33,159 nt of DNA from an uncultured Collinsella sp. (GTDB taxonomy: Bacteria > Actinomycetota > Coriobacteriia > Coriobacteriales > Coriobacteriaceae). Below are positions 1 through 7,639 of this stretch, in pieces (within the stretch, counting starts at the first letter, position 1; every line of letters starts with the position of its first letter). The DNA lies in contig URBS01000009.1 of the NCBI GenBank assembly GCA_900546085.1, positions 1 through 33,159 of the forward strand, written 5' to 3'. A model generated the notes under the pieces. That model ran no database searches, was not told where the DNA came from, and saw only the letters and a list, made by a program, of their open reading frames with translations. The position numbers were made by a program, and so were the translations under genes.

Positions 1-25
1 GGGCAGACTTAGACGCCGAAATGAC

Positions 26-140
26 GAGAGTGGATAATCTCCCACTTTGAGCCTGTATGCAGGCCAAAAACGGAAGATTATCCACTCTCATTCTGCGGGC
101 AGTCATTGGGCACTCATTTAAGTCTGTCCCCAATGAGTAG
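26..140. repeat. Intergenic palindromic repeat, copy 1 (internally deleted)
   Basis: Long hairpin with arms 26-43 and 72-89 (18 bases, one mismatch; arms start GAGAGTGGATAATCT) and an inner GCCTG/CAGGC pairing. A degenerate tail with CATTGGG and CCCCAATGAGTAG follows. The same unit recurs at 6621-6756, where the tail is a perfect 27-base inverted repeat; here most of the left arm of the tail is missing. No gene is visible in 1-160. It is probably a genome-wide repeat of this lineage, but other copies cannot be seen from the window. Confidence 0.75.
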
Positions 141-160
141 TAAATGTTGGAGAAGAGCCG

Positions 161-1474
161 TTAGCGCCCGGGGGCCAGGATCACCAGCGCGTCGTGCTCA
201 AAGGGATGCTGCGCCACGCGCACGGTGCCGTCACCGTTGTCACGGACGGGCAGCTTTGCGATGCGCTTGTCCTCCATGTCGAGGACCGTCGCCGTCCAGC
301 CACGCGCGCCGTCGAGCTTAAACTTGAGCGCCGTGGTACGCGGCAGGTACGCGACGATGCGATCGCCAACGCGCGCCACACGGATGGACTCGCGCGCGTC
401 GTCGAGGAGCTCCTGCGCCGGAACCACGGCAAGTGCATCGTCGGCAGCCGTAGCGCCTAGGGCGGCAAGCACGTGCTCGATCGCGCCAAAGTCCCACACA
501 CCCGCAAACTGCAGGCACTCTTGCCAGCGGAACGGCATGTCAAATCCCTCGCCCAGGACCGAACCCTGACTGCGCGACGTCTGCCAATTCCACACGCCGT
601 GTGCGCCGTAGGTAATGCCCGCCGAAGCACCGGCCAGGATGCTCGACCATGCGCTCGCGCGGCAATCCTGCGCGGTAAAACGCCAGTACACGTTGCGCGA
701 CGCACCCATCTGCTCGTAGCAGGGCTCGGAGTTGACCATCGGGCGCTTGGGATAGTTGGCGCGGAAGTCCTCAGGGAGCTTCCAAGCCTCGGGCTGGCCC
801 TCGTAGTTGTGGCCGGGCTGGAACATATAAAAGTCCAGACGGTCCAGATACTGCGCCGGAATGTTGCGATTGCCGCGGTTGATATGCATGGTGCGCAACG
901 CGTCGGGCGCGCGCTTAACGACCTCGTCGAGGGCGTCCTCGTAATAGGCGATTGCCTCGTCGCCGGCAAAGTCGGTATCGCCCGTCACCACGTAGACGGG
1001 GTCGAACTCGCCCAGGTTCTCGACGACGCGGGCAACGTGGGCGCGAACCTCCTCACGCGGCATAACCTCGGCACCGCAACGCTCGGCGATCTTGGCACCC
1101 CAGGTACCGGGCACGTAGTTGCACCACATGAGCACGAGCGCCGGACGAATGCCGTGCTCGACGGCAGCACGGCACATGGCGGCGGCACGATCCCAGTACG
1201 CCTGGTTGGGGCAGGACCAATCAAAGTGCACGCCGTCCTCGCTGGCATAGGGCCAAATGCCCAGGTCGGGGCAGCAGCGATCCCACTGCGGCAGCGTGTT
1301 GATCTGCAGTGCGTTCATGCCCTGCTCGGCACGGCGGGTCAGGTAGTAATCCCAGTCGTTCTCGGCGATGCTCGTAAATGCGCTCCAGCACGTATCGGCA
1401 AACCAGAAGAACGGTTTGCCCTCGCACAAAAAGCCATCCTGGCGACCGTTGACGGTCAGCTTTCCCAAACTCAT
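161..1474 (-). CDS. DUF4038 / GH140-like glycoside hydrolase (apiosidase family), cytoplasmic
   Basis: A 437-residue protein of the DUF4038 family with a C-terminal beta domain of the putative collagen-binding type. GH140, the CAZy family in this group, contains the Bacteroides apiosidase that removes D-apiose from rhamnogalacturonan II. An N-terminal beta/alpha barrel carries KPFFWFADTCW (residues 20-30), GMNALQINTLPQWD (52-65), YVVTGDTDF (161-169, candidate acidic catalytic residue D166 or D168) and PMVNSEPCYE (245-254, candidate E250). ATG 1474 is chosen because GAAAGGA lies 8 bases upstream; the ATG two codons earlier is too close. There is no signal peptide, so the substrate must be imported. 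It lies 208 bases downstream of the EIIBC gene on the same strand, which suggests the PTS delivers the glycoside. Family call is firm; apiose specificity is inferred. Confidence 0.85.
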   Translation of the reverse strand: MSLGKLTVNGRQDGFLCEGKPFFWFADTCWSAFTSIAENDWDYYLTRRAEQGMNALQINTLPQWDRCCPDLGIWPYASEDGVHFDWSCPNQAYWDRAAAMCRAAVEHGIRPALVLMWCNYVPGTWGAKIAERCGAEVMPREEVRAHVARVVENLGEFDPVYVVTGDTDFAGDEAIAYYEDALDEVVKRAPDALRTMHINRGNRNIPAQYLDRLDFYMFQPGHNYEGQPEAWKLPEDFRANYPKRPMVNSEPCYEQMGASRNVYWRFTAQDCRASAWSSILAGASAGITYGAHGVWNWQTSRSQGSVLGEGFDMPFRWQECLQFAGVWDFGAIEHVLAALGATAADDALAVVPAQELLDDARESIRVARVGDRIVAYLPRTTALKFKLDGARGWTATVLDMEDKRIAKLPVRDNGDGTVRVAQHPFEHDALVILAPGR

Positions 1475-1516
1475 CTGCATGTCCTTTCGTTTGATAAAGG
1501 ATTTGCGAACCGCCGA

Positions 1517-1547
1517 GGGCTTTCGCGGTAACCCCGCGCGAAAGCCC
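1517..1547 (-). other. Leader hairpin before the GH140-like gene
   Basis: Perfect 11-base inverted repeat (arms 1517-1527 and 1537-1547) between the EIIBC gene and the GH140-like gene. No T tract follows, so an mRNA-stabilising or processing role is more likely than termination. Confidence 0.4.
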
Positions 1548-1608
1548 CCGCCGCTTGGCAAACCATCGCGGGCGAATACCGTCCGCCCCATCAGTCTACC
1601 TTGCAAGA

Positions 1609-1642
1609 AGGGCCCCGCCGGGCTTACGCCTGACGGGGCCCT
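1609..1642 (-). terminator. Hairpin after the EIIBC gene
   Basis: Arms AGGGCCCCG (1609-1617) and CGGGGCCCT (1634-1642) with further partial pairing inside. On the minus strand it is followed by TTCTTGC, a weak T tract. It may be a partial terminator that lowers expression of the downstream glycosidase relative to the permease. Confidence 0.55.
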
Positions 1643-1682
1643 GTCGTGTAGGTGAGGTCATATGTGACCGAACGGTTTGGCC

Positions 1683-3110
1683 TTAGGCCTCCATCTCGGC
1701 GAGTTCCTCCTTGGAGAAGCCACAGGCAAAGACGACGGCAGCGGCGATGACAAAGGAGATTGCCATACCAACGATAGCCCAGACGGTGTTCATCTGGCCA
1801 CCCTGCAGGTAGTTGGTGAAGACCAGGAAGTTGGAGGCACCGCCTGCGAGGTAGTAGGTAACACCCATGAGGCCGGAGAACACAGCGCCGATAGCACCGC
1901 CGATGAACATGCCAAACATGGTGCGACGGAAGCGCATGAGGATGCCGAAGAGCGCGGGCTCGGTGACGCCGCCGGCGATGGCGGAGATGACGTAACCGAT
2001 GGCGAGAGACTTCTCGTCGGGGTTCTTCATCTTGAGGAAGGCACCGAAGGCGCAGCCCCAGACAGCGGCCATAGCGCAGTTGGTGGAAACGAAGACGAAG
2101 GGATCGTAACCGGCAGCGATGATCTGAACCTGGGCGAGCAGGATGACGGGCATGTGCATGCCGCAGACCACGAAGAGCTGCCAGAAGGCGCCGAGGATGG
2201 CCATGACGATCAGGATGCCGATGCCGCCAAGGTCAGCAAGGCCGAAGAGGGCGTTGGCGATCAGCGTACCGATCTCGTTGCCGATCGGAGCGAGGACGAT
2301 GAAGGCAATGGGGATGGTAACGATCATGGTGCAGAACGGCGTGAAGACCGTGGACAGCACGTCGGGCATAACCTTCTTAAAGAACTTCTCGATGAAGTAC
2401 AGGACGGGCACCGAAAGGATGATCGGCAGGACGGACTGCTGGTAGTTGGCAGCGGCGATCTGGATGCCGTAGACGGAGATGATTCCGCCGCCCTCCTGGG
2501 TGGCGACGCTCACCACGGAAGGAGCCATGAGGGCGCCACCGAGCAGCATGCCGAGCACCGGGCTGGCGCCGAGCTTCTTAGCGGCGGCATAACCCAGGTA
2601 GATGGGGATAAAGGTGAACGTGGCCTCGTACAGCGTGGTGTAGAGGAACGTATAGGTCGGGTCGTCGGCCGAGAGCACACCGAGCATGGTGGGGCCGAGG
2701 ACGGCCGCGATGGTACGGAACAGACCGCCGGCCATGAGCAGCGGGATGAGCTGGGTCATGGAGCCGGACAGATAGTCGAGGATGATGTTAGGCAGGTTCT
2801 TGAGCTCGAACTTCTCCTTGGGAGCATCGAGGTTCTCGTTGACGGCCTCACCCTGCTTGACGCCGGAGATGGCGACGAACTCGGCGAGCACCTTGGGCAC
2901 GTTCTGGCCGATGATGACCTGGAGCTGGCTGCCGGCGAACTGGCAACCCAGAACACCCTTGACCTTCTTGATCTTCTCCACGTCAACCTTGTTGTTATCC
3001 TTGAGCGTCAGACGCAGGCGCGTCATGCAGTTGGTGGCGACGGTGACATTCTCCGCACCGCCCACGAGCTCGAGGACATCGGTGGCAATCTGCTTGTTAT
3101 CTACTGCCAT
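1683..3110 (-). CDS. PTS glucose/beta-glucoside family transporter, EIIBC fusion
   Basis: A 475-residue membrane permease that imports and phosphorylates a sugar or glycoside. Residues 1-85 form an EIIB domain with phospho-acceptor Cys28 in NCMTRLRL. Residues from about 100 to 465 form the EIIC domain with about ten hydrophobic segments and the substrate-site motif GGVTEPALFG (GITEP-like). It has no EIIA domain, so it must be phosphorylated by a IIA encoded elsewhere. ATG 3110 is preferred to the earlier ATG at 3125 because GGGGAGGGG lies just upstream and MAVDNKQIA is the normal family N-terminus. It is first in a transcript with the GH140-like gene, and its upstream region holds operator-like palindromes. 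Substrate is not deducible from sequence alone; a pentosyl or apiosyl beta-glucoside is inferred from the neighbours. Confidence 0.92.
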   Translation of the reverse strand: MAVDNKQIATDVLELVGGAENVTVATNCMTRLRLTLKDNNKVDVEKIKKVKGVLGCQFAGSQLQVIIGQNVPKVLAEFVAISGVKQGEAVNENLDAPKEKFELKNLPNIILDYLSGSMTQLIPLLMAGGLFRTIAAVLGPTMLGVLSADDPTYTFLYTTLYEATFTFIPIYLGYAAAKKLGASPVLGMLLGGALMAPSVVSVATQEGGGIISVYGIQIAAANYQQSVLPIILSVPVLYFIEKFFKKVMPDVLSTVFTPFCTMIVTIPIAFIVLAPIGNEIGTLIANALFGLADLGGIGILIVMAILGAFWQLFVVCGMHMPVILLAQVQIIAAGYDPFVFVSTNCAMAAVWGCAFGAFLKMKNPDEKSLAIGYVISAIAGGVTEPALFGILMRFRRTMFGMFIGGAIGAVFSGLMGVTYYLAGGASNFLVFTNYLQGGQMNTVWAIVGMAISFVIAAAVVFACGFSKEELAEMEA

Positions 3111-3216
3111 GGGACCCCTCCCCATATCTTCGTGTGCCTGGTCGTTCGTTCGCAGGCACGCCTTTGGCCCGGCGACTATAACCCCTTACGGTTGCCGGAC
3201 CCTTGGATACGCTTTT

Positions 3217-3233
3217 GTAAACAAGGTGTTTAC
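3217..3233. promoter_or_regulatory. Operator-like inverted repeat GTAAACA-3-TGTTTAC
   Basis: Perfect 7-base inverted repeat with a 3-base spacer, upstream of the minus-strand EIIBC gene. A LacI-type operator is the likely reading. Similar half-sites stand before the isomerase operon (26995-27053) and the LacI gene (28321-28356). Confidence 0.6.
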
Positions 3234-3454
3234 TGAACGTTTACGGGCTTTAGTTTACACGGAGCACCGAATTTATGGCAATTTTGCCGTCTACAGTCCG
3301 GTGAACGGTAGGAAATCGGGGGTGAGCGTATTTAAATGGCGGGAGAAGATCTATTTGACCATCTATCAATATATGGCTATTTACGTGGGATTTTATTTTG
3401 ATAAACACCTCTATGACCTGTTAACTCATCAACAGAAGCCCTGCTAGAAGCTAG

Positions 3455-3468
3455 TAAACATATGTTTA
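3455..3468. promoter_or_regulatory. Operator-like palindrome TAAACATATGTTTA
   Basis: A perfect 14-base palindrome in the divergent region, made of the same TAAACA/TGTTTA half-sites as the other candidate operators but with a 2-base centre. Confidence 0.6.
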
Positions 3469-3536
3469 GTAGTTCATGGCGTGTTCATTTTTGCCGTTTA
3501 CCGAGTTCATCTGGTTATTCTTCAATTCTAGATTAC

Positions 3537-3552
3537 ACTAAACATGTTTAGT
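3537..3552. promoter_or_regulatory. Operator-like palindrome ACTAAACATGTTTAGT overlapping a -10 candidate
   Basis: Perfect 16-base palindrome 48 bases before the esterase start codon. A possible -10 hexamer TACACT (3534-3539) overlaps its left edge, so bound repressor would block the esterase promoter. The -35 hexamer is not clear. Confidence 0.6.
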
Positions 3553-3600
3553 TTGTATTGCCGCAGATGCCAGGCATTCGCGGCGCAAGGGAGGCAGCTC

Positions 3601-4938
3601 ATGGAACTCAAATTGTGTACCTACGCAACCGTCACCACCTTGGGCGACTTTGGCCCCTGGATCAGCAAGGTCGTACTCGACCTGCCCTGCACCGTGCGCG
3701 CCAACGACATCGACACGAACACCTTCCATATATATGTAGAGCGTCACGAGCGCTCGGGCGAGGTTCTGATGCGCAAGGAGCGCGGCGCCGACCATGCCGC
3801 GCCCTCCGTGGGTTACATCGACATTCTCGCCGCATATCCGTGCGACGAGAACGGACGTAAGCTCGCCGTGGGCACCCATGTGGCACTCGAGGTCGCCGAG
3901 CAGCGCCTGACCAAAAAGATCGAAGGCGGCGTCATGGGCTCGCGCATGCTCGATGACCAGCTGCACATCACGCAGCTCGCGGCTCTTCCCGGCAATGACG
4001 GCGACGATCCCACCTGCGGCCTGGTCTTCGACACCTGCCGTGGCGATATCTGCCCCGCGCTCAAAGGCTGGAGCAACGCCACGCAAAAGACCGCCGTCGA
4101 CGGTATCGCGCTCGAATACGGCTTCTTTGAGCCCAGCTTTAAGGCCGAGGACTCGGCATGCTTCAACCCCTTTGCGCCCGAGGCCACGGCCATGCCCCAA
4201 AAGGCACCGCTCGTGGTGTATCTGCACGGCGCCGGCGAGGGCAAGGGCGCCACGCAGGGCGAAGGCGCCACGCGCGCCTATATCGGCAACCGCGTGACGG
4301 CCATCAGCCAGGCGCAGATCCAGCGCTACTTTGGCGGCTTTGCCTGGGTGCTCGTGCCGCAGTCGCCCACGTTTTGGATGGACAACGGCGTCGAGCAACT
4401 CGGTCGCTCCAACCAGAGCATCTACTCCTCCGTGCTCAAGGCGCTTATCGACGAGTTTGTCGCCGAGCATGCCGACCGCATCGACACCGACCGCATCGTG
4501 GTCGCCGGTCTTTCCAACGGCGGCTTTATGACCCTGCGCCTGTGCGCCGACTACCCCGATTTCTTCGCCGCGGGCCTTCCCTGCTGCGCCCCGTGGTACA
4601 ACGCCACGGACGAGGACGTAGCCGCGCTCGCCAAGACGCCGCTGTGGTTTACGCACTCCAAGGGCGACGAGCTTGTGTCACCGCAACAGACCGTGCTGCC
4701 GCTCACGGCGCGCCTGCGCGATGCCGGCGCCAACGTGCACCTCACCTACTTTAGCCATGTCGAGGACCTGACCGGCGTGTATCGCGAGGCCGACGGCTCG
4801 GCCAAGAAGACGTTCAACCACGGCGTGTGGATCCACCAATTCAACGACCTGTGTTATCAAGACTTCGACGGGGGCAACGTACTCATCGACGGCGAGCCGG
4901 TGGGCTGCTGGGAGTGGTCGGCCAGGGTCGACCGCTAA
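3601..4938 (+). CDS. Alpha/beta-hydrolase, prolyl-oligopeptidase/esterase-like
   Basis: A 445-residue serine hydrolase. Residues 1-180 form a beta-rich N-terminal domain; the hydrolase domain starts near 200. Visible catalytic parts are the oxyanion motif VVYLHGAG (205-212), nucleophile Ser305 in AGLSNGGF, Asp356 in SKGDELV and His407 in FNHGVW. The arrangement resembles feruloyl or acetyl esterases and PHB-depolymerase-like enzymes of carbohydrate loci. No signal peptide is seen. ATG 3601 is preceded by AGGGAGG; the in-frame ATG at 3544 lies inside the operator region and has no ribosome site. It is divergent from the permease/glycosidase pair and 79 bases upstream of the DUF1593 gene. A role in removing acyl groups from an imported plant glycoside is inferred. 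Confidence 0.85.
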   Translation: MELKLCTYATVTTLGDFGPWISKVVLDLPCTVRANDIDTNTFHIYVERHERSGEVLMRKERGADHAAPSVGYIDILAAYPCDENGRKLAVGTHVALEVAEQRLTKKIEGGVMGSRMLDDQLHITQLAALPGNDGDDPTCGLVFDTCRGDICPALKGWSNATQKTAVDGIALEYGFFEPSFKAEDSACFNPFAPEATAMPQKAPLVVYLHGAGEGKGATQGEGATRAYIGNRVTAISQAQIQRYFGGFAWVLVPQSPTFWMDNGVEQLGRSNQSIYSSVLKALIDEFVAEHADRIDTDRIVVAGLSNGGFMTLRLCADYPDFFAAGLPCCAPWYNATDEDVAALAKTPLWFTHSKGDELVSPQQTVLPLTARLRDAGANVHLTYFSHVEDLTGVYREADGSAKKTFNHGVWIHQFNDLCYQDFDGGNVLIDGEPVGCWEWSARVDR

Positions 4939-5017
4939 GCCCTCCCATCGCGGGGACCGGGGTTTAGTCTTGCCTTGCGCGTAACTGGCTGAATTGATTT
5001 TGATTGGAGCTGTTCCT

Positions 5018-6529
5018 ATGTCCCAGAAGTTGACTCGGGTGATTGTTACTACCGATATGGAAGTCGATGATATGAACTCACTTGTTCATTTGGCTCTGTA
5101 TCTCAACTTGCTTGATGTTCAGGCTGTGGTGTATACGGCTTCGCAGTATCACTTTCTTGGGGATGGGGTTCATACGCTCGGCGAGGTGAATTCGCATTGG
5201 CGGACCAAAGGGCGGCGCTCTTATGAGTGGGCTGTTGTGCCTCATGAGCCCGATCCGCTAGCCGGCGAGCTTCGTGAGTATCGGCCGTTTCCCGAGCATT
5301 GGATTGAGAGTCTCTGGAGTAATGAATATGCCCAGGCTTGGCCGCAGTTGCAGGCAAATGCGGCCGCTGCCGGTGAGCCGCCGTTTCCCACGCCCGCCCA
5401 GATGATCGAGCGCACCTTTGTGGGAAATGTTGCCTTTGAGGGTGATGTGACTGAGGAAACTGAGGGGTCTCGCGTAATTGCGCAGGCGATTCTGGATGAT
5501 GATCCGCGTACGTTATGGTTGCTCAGCTGGGGTGGTATGAATACGATCGTTCGCGCCCTCATGAGTATTGCCGAGCGCTATCGCGCCACGCCCGAGTGGC
5601 CCGCCGTGCAGCAGCAGGTCTATCAGAAGGTGCGCGTGATGGGCGTTGCCGATGGCGTGGGACAGGACAACTCGTGGCTCGACCATGGGCGCGAGCTCTT
5701 TCCCGAGCTCATCTTTTGGCGTACGCCCTATATGTATGGCAACTATTTCGACGCCAAAACAGCTCAGCCCGATACGCTGCCGCTGTTTAAGGCTCCCTGG
5801 CCCGAGCAGAATCTCACGCAGGGCAACGGCCCCCTCATGGCACGCTATATGCTCTATGGCGATGGTAAGGTCTACGAAAACGAACCCGAGCGCTTTCAGT
5901 TTGGCAAGCATGCCCGCCTGGATTGGGGCCTGGAAGGCATGCCCGCGGTGCAGTTTGAGCGCGGCGACTTTATGGCCGAAGGCGACAGCATGACCTATAT
6001 TCCACTGCTGCCGTTTGGCCTGCGCGGCATCGACGACCGCGACTTCGATACGCTGCTGGGCCGCATGTTTCTTGATGGACACCCCGATGCGAGCGCGCCC
6101 GCCGGTTTTGCCTCCATCGGCACGCCCGCAGACGACAATCTCAATCCCTATCTGCGTGCCTATCAGGAAAACTTTGCCGCCCGCGCGCAATGGTGCGCCC
6201 ATGATCCGGCCATCTGCTCGCATCCGGCACATGTTGTCGAGGTCACGGCCGACCGCAGCGCCGCAGCCGGCGAGCGCGTCGCCCTTGCGGCAACCATCGT
6301 CGACCCCGACGACAAGGGCTTCGATGCACATTGGGATGTGGCCGTAGACCCATCGAGCTATGCAGGCGTCCAGGATCTGTCGATGTGGCAAGAATGCACG
6401 GTGGACACCGCTTTCATCGTGCCCGCCGACGCGCAGCCCGGTGACCGCCTTGTGCTCACCCTCACCGTCCAGACGCGCGCCGAGCGCCCCTGCACCCGCT
6501 ACGCCCAAATCGCCGTAACCGTGGCATAG
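5018..6529 (+). CDS. DUF1593 (Sde182-type) nucleoside-hydrolase-like protein with C-terminal Ig-like domain
   Basis: A 503-residue protein. Residues 1-300 have the nucleoside-hydrolase-like fold of DUF1593, with the N-terminal acidic cluster TTDMEVDDMNSL (11-22) in place of the DxDxGxDD calcium site. The last 90 residues (from about 415) look like the Sde182 C-terminal immunoglobulin-like domain. The family name comes from a Saccharophagus cellulose-binding protein, and its enzyme activity is not well established. No signal peptide is visible. ATG 5018 has TTGGAG about 9 bases upstream. The gene follows the esterase and probably shares its operator-controlled promoter. Codon use in the first 450 bases is less GC-rich than in the rest. 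It may act on a furanosyl glycoside, but that is speculation. Confidence 0.8.
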   Translation: MSQKLTRVIVTTDMEVDDMNSLVHLALYLNLLDVQAVVYTASQYHFLGDGVHTLGEVNSHWRTKGRRSYEWAVVPHEPDPLAGELREYRPFPEHWIESLWSNEYAQAWPQLQANAAAAGEPPFPTPAQMIERTFVGNVAFEGDVTEETEGSRVIAQAILDDDPRTLWLLSWGGMNTIVRALMSIAERYRATPEWPAVQQQVYQKVRVMGVADGVGQDNSWLDHGRELFPELIFWRTPYMYGNYFDAKTAQPDTLPLFKAPWPEQNLTQGNGPLMARYMLYGDGKVYENEPERFQFGKHARLDWGLEGMPAVQFERGDFMAEGDSMTYIPLLPFGLRGIDDRDFDTLLGRMFLDGHPDASAPAGFASIGTPADDNLNPYLRAYQENFAARAQWCAHDPAICSHPAHVVEVTADRSAAAGERVALAATIVDPDDKGFDAHWDVAVDPSSYAGVQDLSMWQECTVDTAFIVPADAQPGDRLVLTLTVQTRAERPCTRYAQIAVTVA

Positions 6530-6877
6530 CAAGGGCGGCGCCCACATTCGGCAGCCGCCGCATTCGGCAAAGAGTGTCCCCAGGCGTCAAACGAGCGGGG
6601 ATTTTTGGACACCCAAACAACGAGAGTAGACAATCTCCCACTTTGAGCCCACAAGCAGGCCAAAAATGGGAGATTATCCACTCTCGTTCTGCGAGCACTC
6701 ATTGGGGACGTACTTAAATGAGTAGTTTCACTCATTTAAGTACGTCCCCAATGAGTAGGAAAAATGGGCCATGTGTCCCAGTTGTGGAGACTCGTTGAGC
6801 CGTCTGGGTATCGTGAAAGGCTGCGCACTCCCCCATCATCAAAAGTGACACACGCTACCAGTTGATGGGAGGCAGCC
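6530..6877. other. Gene-free interval, 348 bases
   Basis: This holds the large palindromic repeat listed separately and the upstream region of the zinc-ribbon/SPFH cassette. No open reading frame with a ribosome site was found, and no clear promoter could be assigned. Confidence 0.7.
6621..6756. repeat. Intergenic palindromic repeat, copy 2, with a perfect 27-base inverted repeat
   Basis: First hairpin: arms 6621-6640 and 6667-6686 (20 bases, two mismatches; starts CGAGAGTAGACAATCT). Second hairpin: arms 6697-6723 and 6730-6756, a perfect 27-base match with a 6-base loop, starting ACTCATTGGGGACGTAC. The layout matches 26-140, including the TTTGAGCC and GCAGGCCAAAAA spacer, which shows that both hairpins form one repeat unit. 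Confidence 0.8.
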
Positions 6878-7615
6878 ATGGGCTTCTTTGACAAGATGTT
6901 CGAGAAGAAAGAGTGCGCGATTTGCGGTACCGAGCTGGGACTTCTAGGTAAGACAAAAATCAATGAAGGCTACCTGTGCAAAGAGTGCGCCGGCAAGCTC
7001 TCCCCCTACTTTCACGGCTATCGCTCCAGCACCGCGGACGATATCCGCGAGCAGCTCGCCTACCGCGAGGCCAATGCCGAGCGCTTGGCGTCGTTCAACC
7101 CCACGCGCACGCTTTCTGCCGGGCGCACCAACATCATGCTCGATGAGGACGCGGGCCTGCTGATCATCACCTCGCAGAGCCGCTGGCGCGACGCCAATCC
7201 CGACATCATCGAGTTCTCGCAGGTACTCGGCTGCGATATGGATATCGACGAGCATCGCACCGAGATCTATCGCGAGACCGAGGACGGCGAGCGCGAGAGC
7301 TACAACCCGCCGCGCTACGACCTGGATTACGACTTTAATCTGACCATTCACGTCAACACGCCGTACTTTACCGAGATCAACCTGCGCGTAAACGACTCCA
7401 CCATCGATCAGCGCGGCTCCATCGAATACCGCGAGGCCAAGCGCCAGGCAACCGAGGTCCGCGACGCGCTGGTGCAGCTGCGCCAGGAGACGCGCGACAG
7501 CGTCGTTGCCGCCAAGGCCCCCAAGACTGCGGTGACCTGCCCCTTCTGCGGAGCCACCACCATTCCCGATGCCAGTGGGCGCTGCGAATACTGCGGCGGC
7601 GCCATCGGCGCATAG
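6878..7615 (+). CDS. DUF4428 zinc-finger protein with C-terminal zinc ribbon
   Basis: A 245-residue soluble protein. Residues 13-37 carry a treble-clef-like finger with Cys13, Cys16, Cys34 and Cys37 (ECAICGTELG and LCKECAGKL), which is the DUF4428 pattern. The middle (about 75-190) is a beta-rich domain with an aromatic/acidic stretch, YDLDYDFNLTIHVNT. A second ribbon, CPFCG and CEYCG, ends the protein. GGGAGG lies 6 bases before the ATG. It is the first gene of a plus-strand run with two further zinc-ribbon proteins, 24 bases before the next one, so they are probably one transcript. Molecular function is unknown; a DNA-, RNA- or protein-binding adaptor role in envelope stress is inferred from the neighbours. 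Confidence 0.8.
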   Translation: MGFFDKMFEKKECAICGTELGLLGKTKINEGYLCKECAGKLSPYFHGYRSSTADDIREQLAYREANAERLASFNPTRTLSAGRTNIMLDEDAGLLIITSQSRWRDANPDIIEFSQVLGCDMDIDEHRTEIYRETEDGERESYNPPRYDLDYDFNLTIHVNTPYFTEINLRVNDSTIDQRGSIEYREAKRQATEVRDALVQLRQETRDSVVAAKAPKTAVTCPFCGATTIPDASGRCEYCGGAIGA

Positions 7616-7639
7616 CCTCCGGCACGGAAAGGACCGATC

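Larger units (their letters stand above)
3111..3600. promoter_or_regulatory. Divergent regulatory region between the EIIBC gene and the esterase
   Basis: This 490-base stretch has no convincing gene and is clearly AT-rich relative to the coding DNA. It must contain the promoters of both divergent transcripts. Several TTTACG and GTAAAC half-sites occur around 3217-3260, CCGTTTAC occurs near 3494, and three full palindromes are listed separately. Confidence 0.75.

Noticed and set aside
1677..3236. 519-residue plus-strand open frame opposite the EIIBC gene
   Set aside because: Asp/Glu/Gly/His-rich translation is the mirror of a GC-rich membrane protein gene. The opposite strand has a full PTS protein with motifs and a good ribosome site.
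3544..3600. Longer N-terminus for the esterase (start at 3544)
   Set aside because: This start lies inside the operator palindrome, lacks a ribosome site, and ATG 3601 has AGGGAGG at a good distance.
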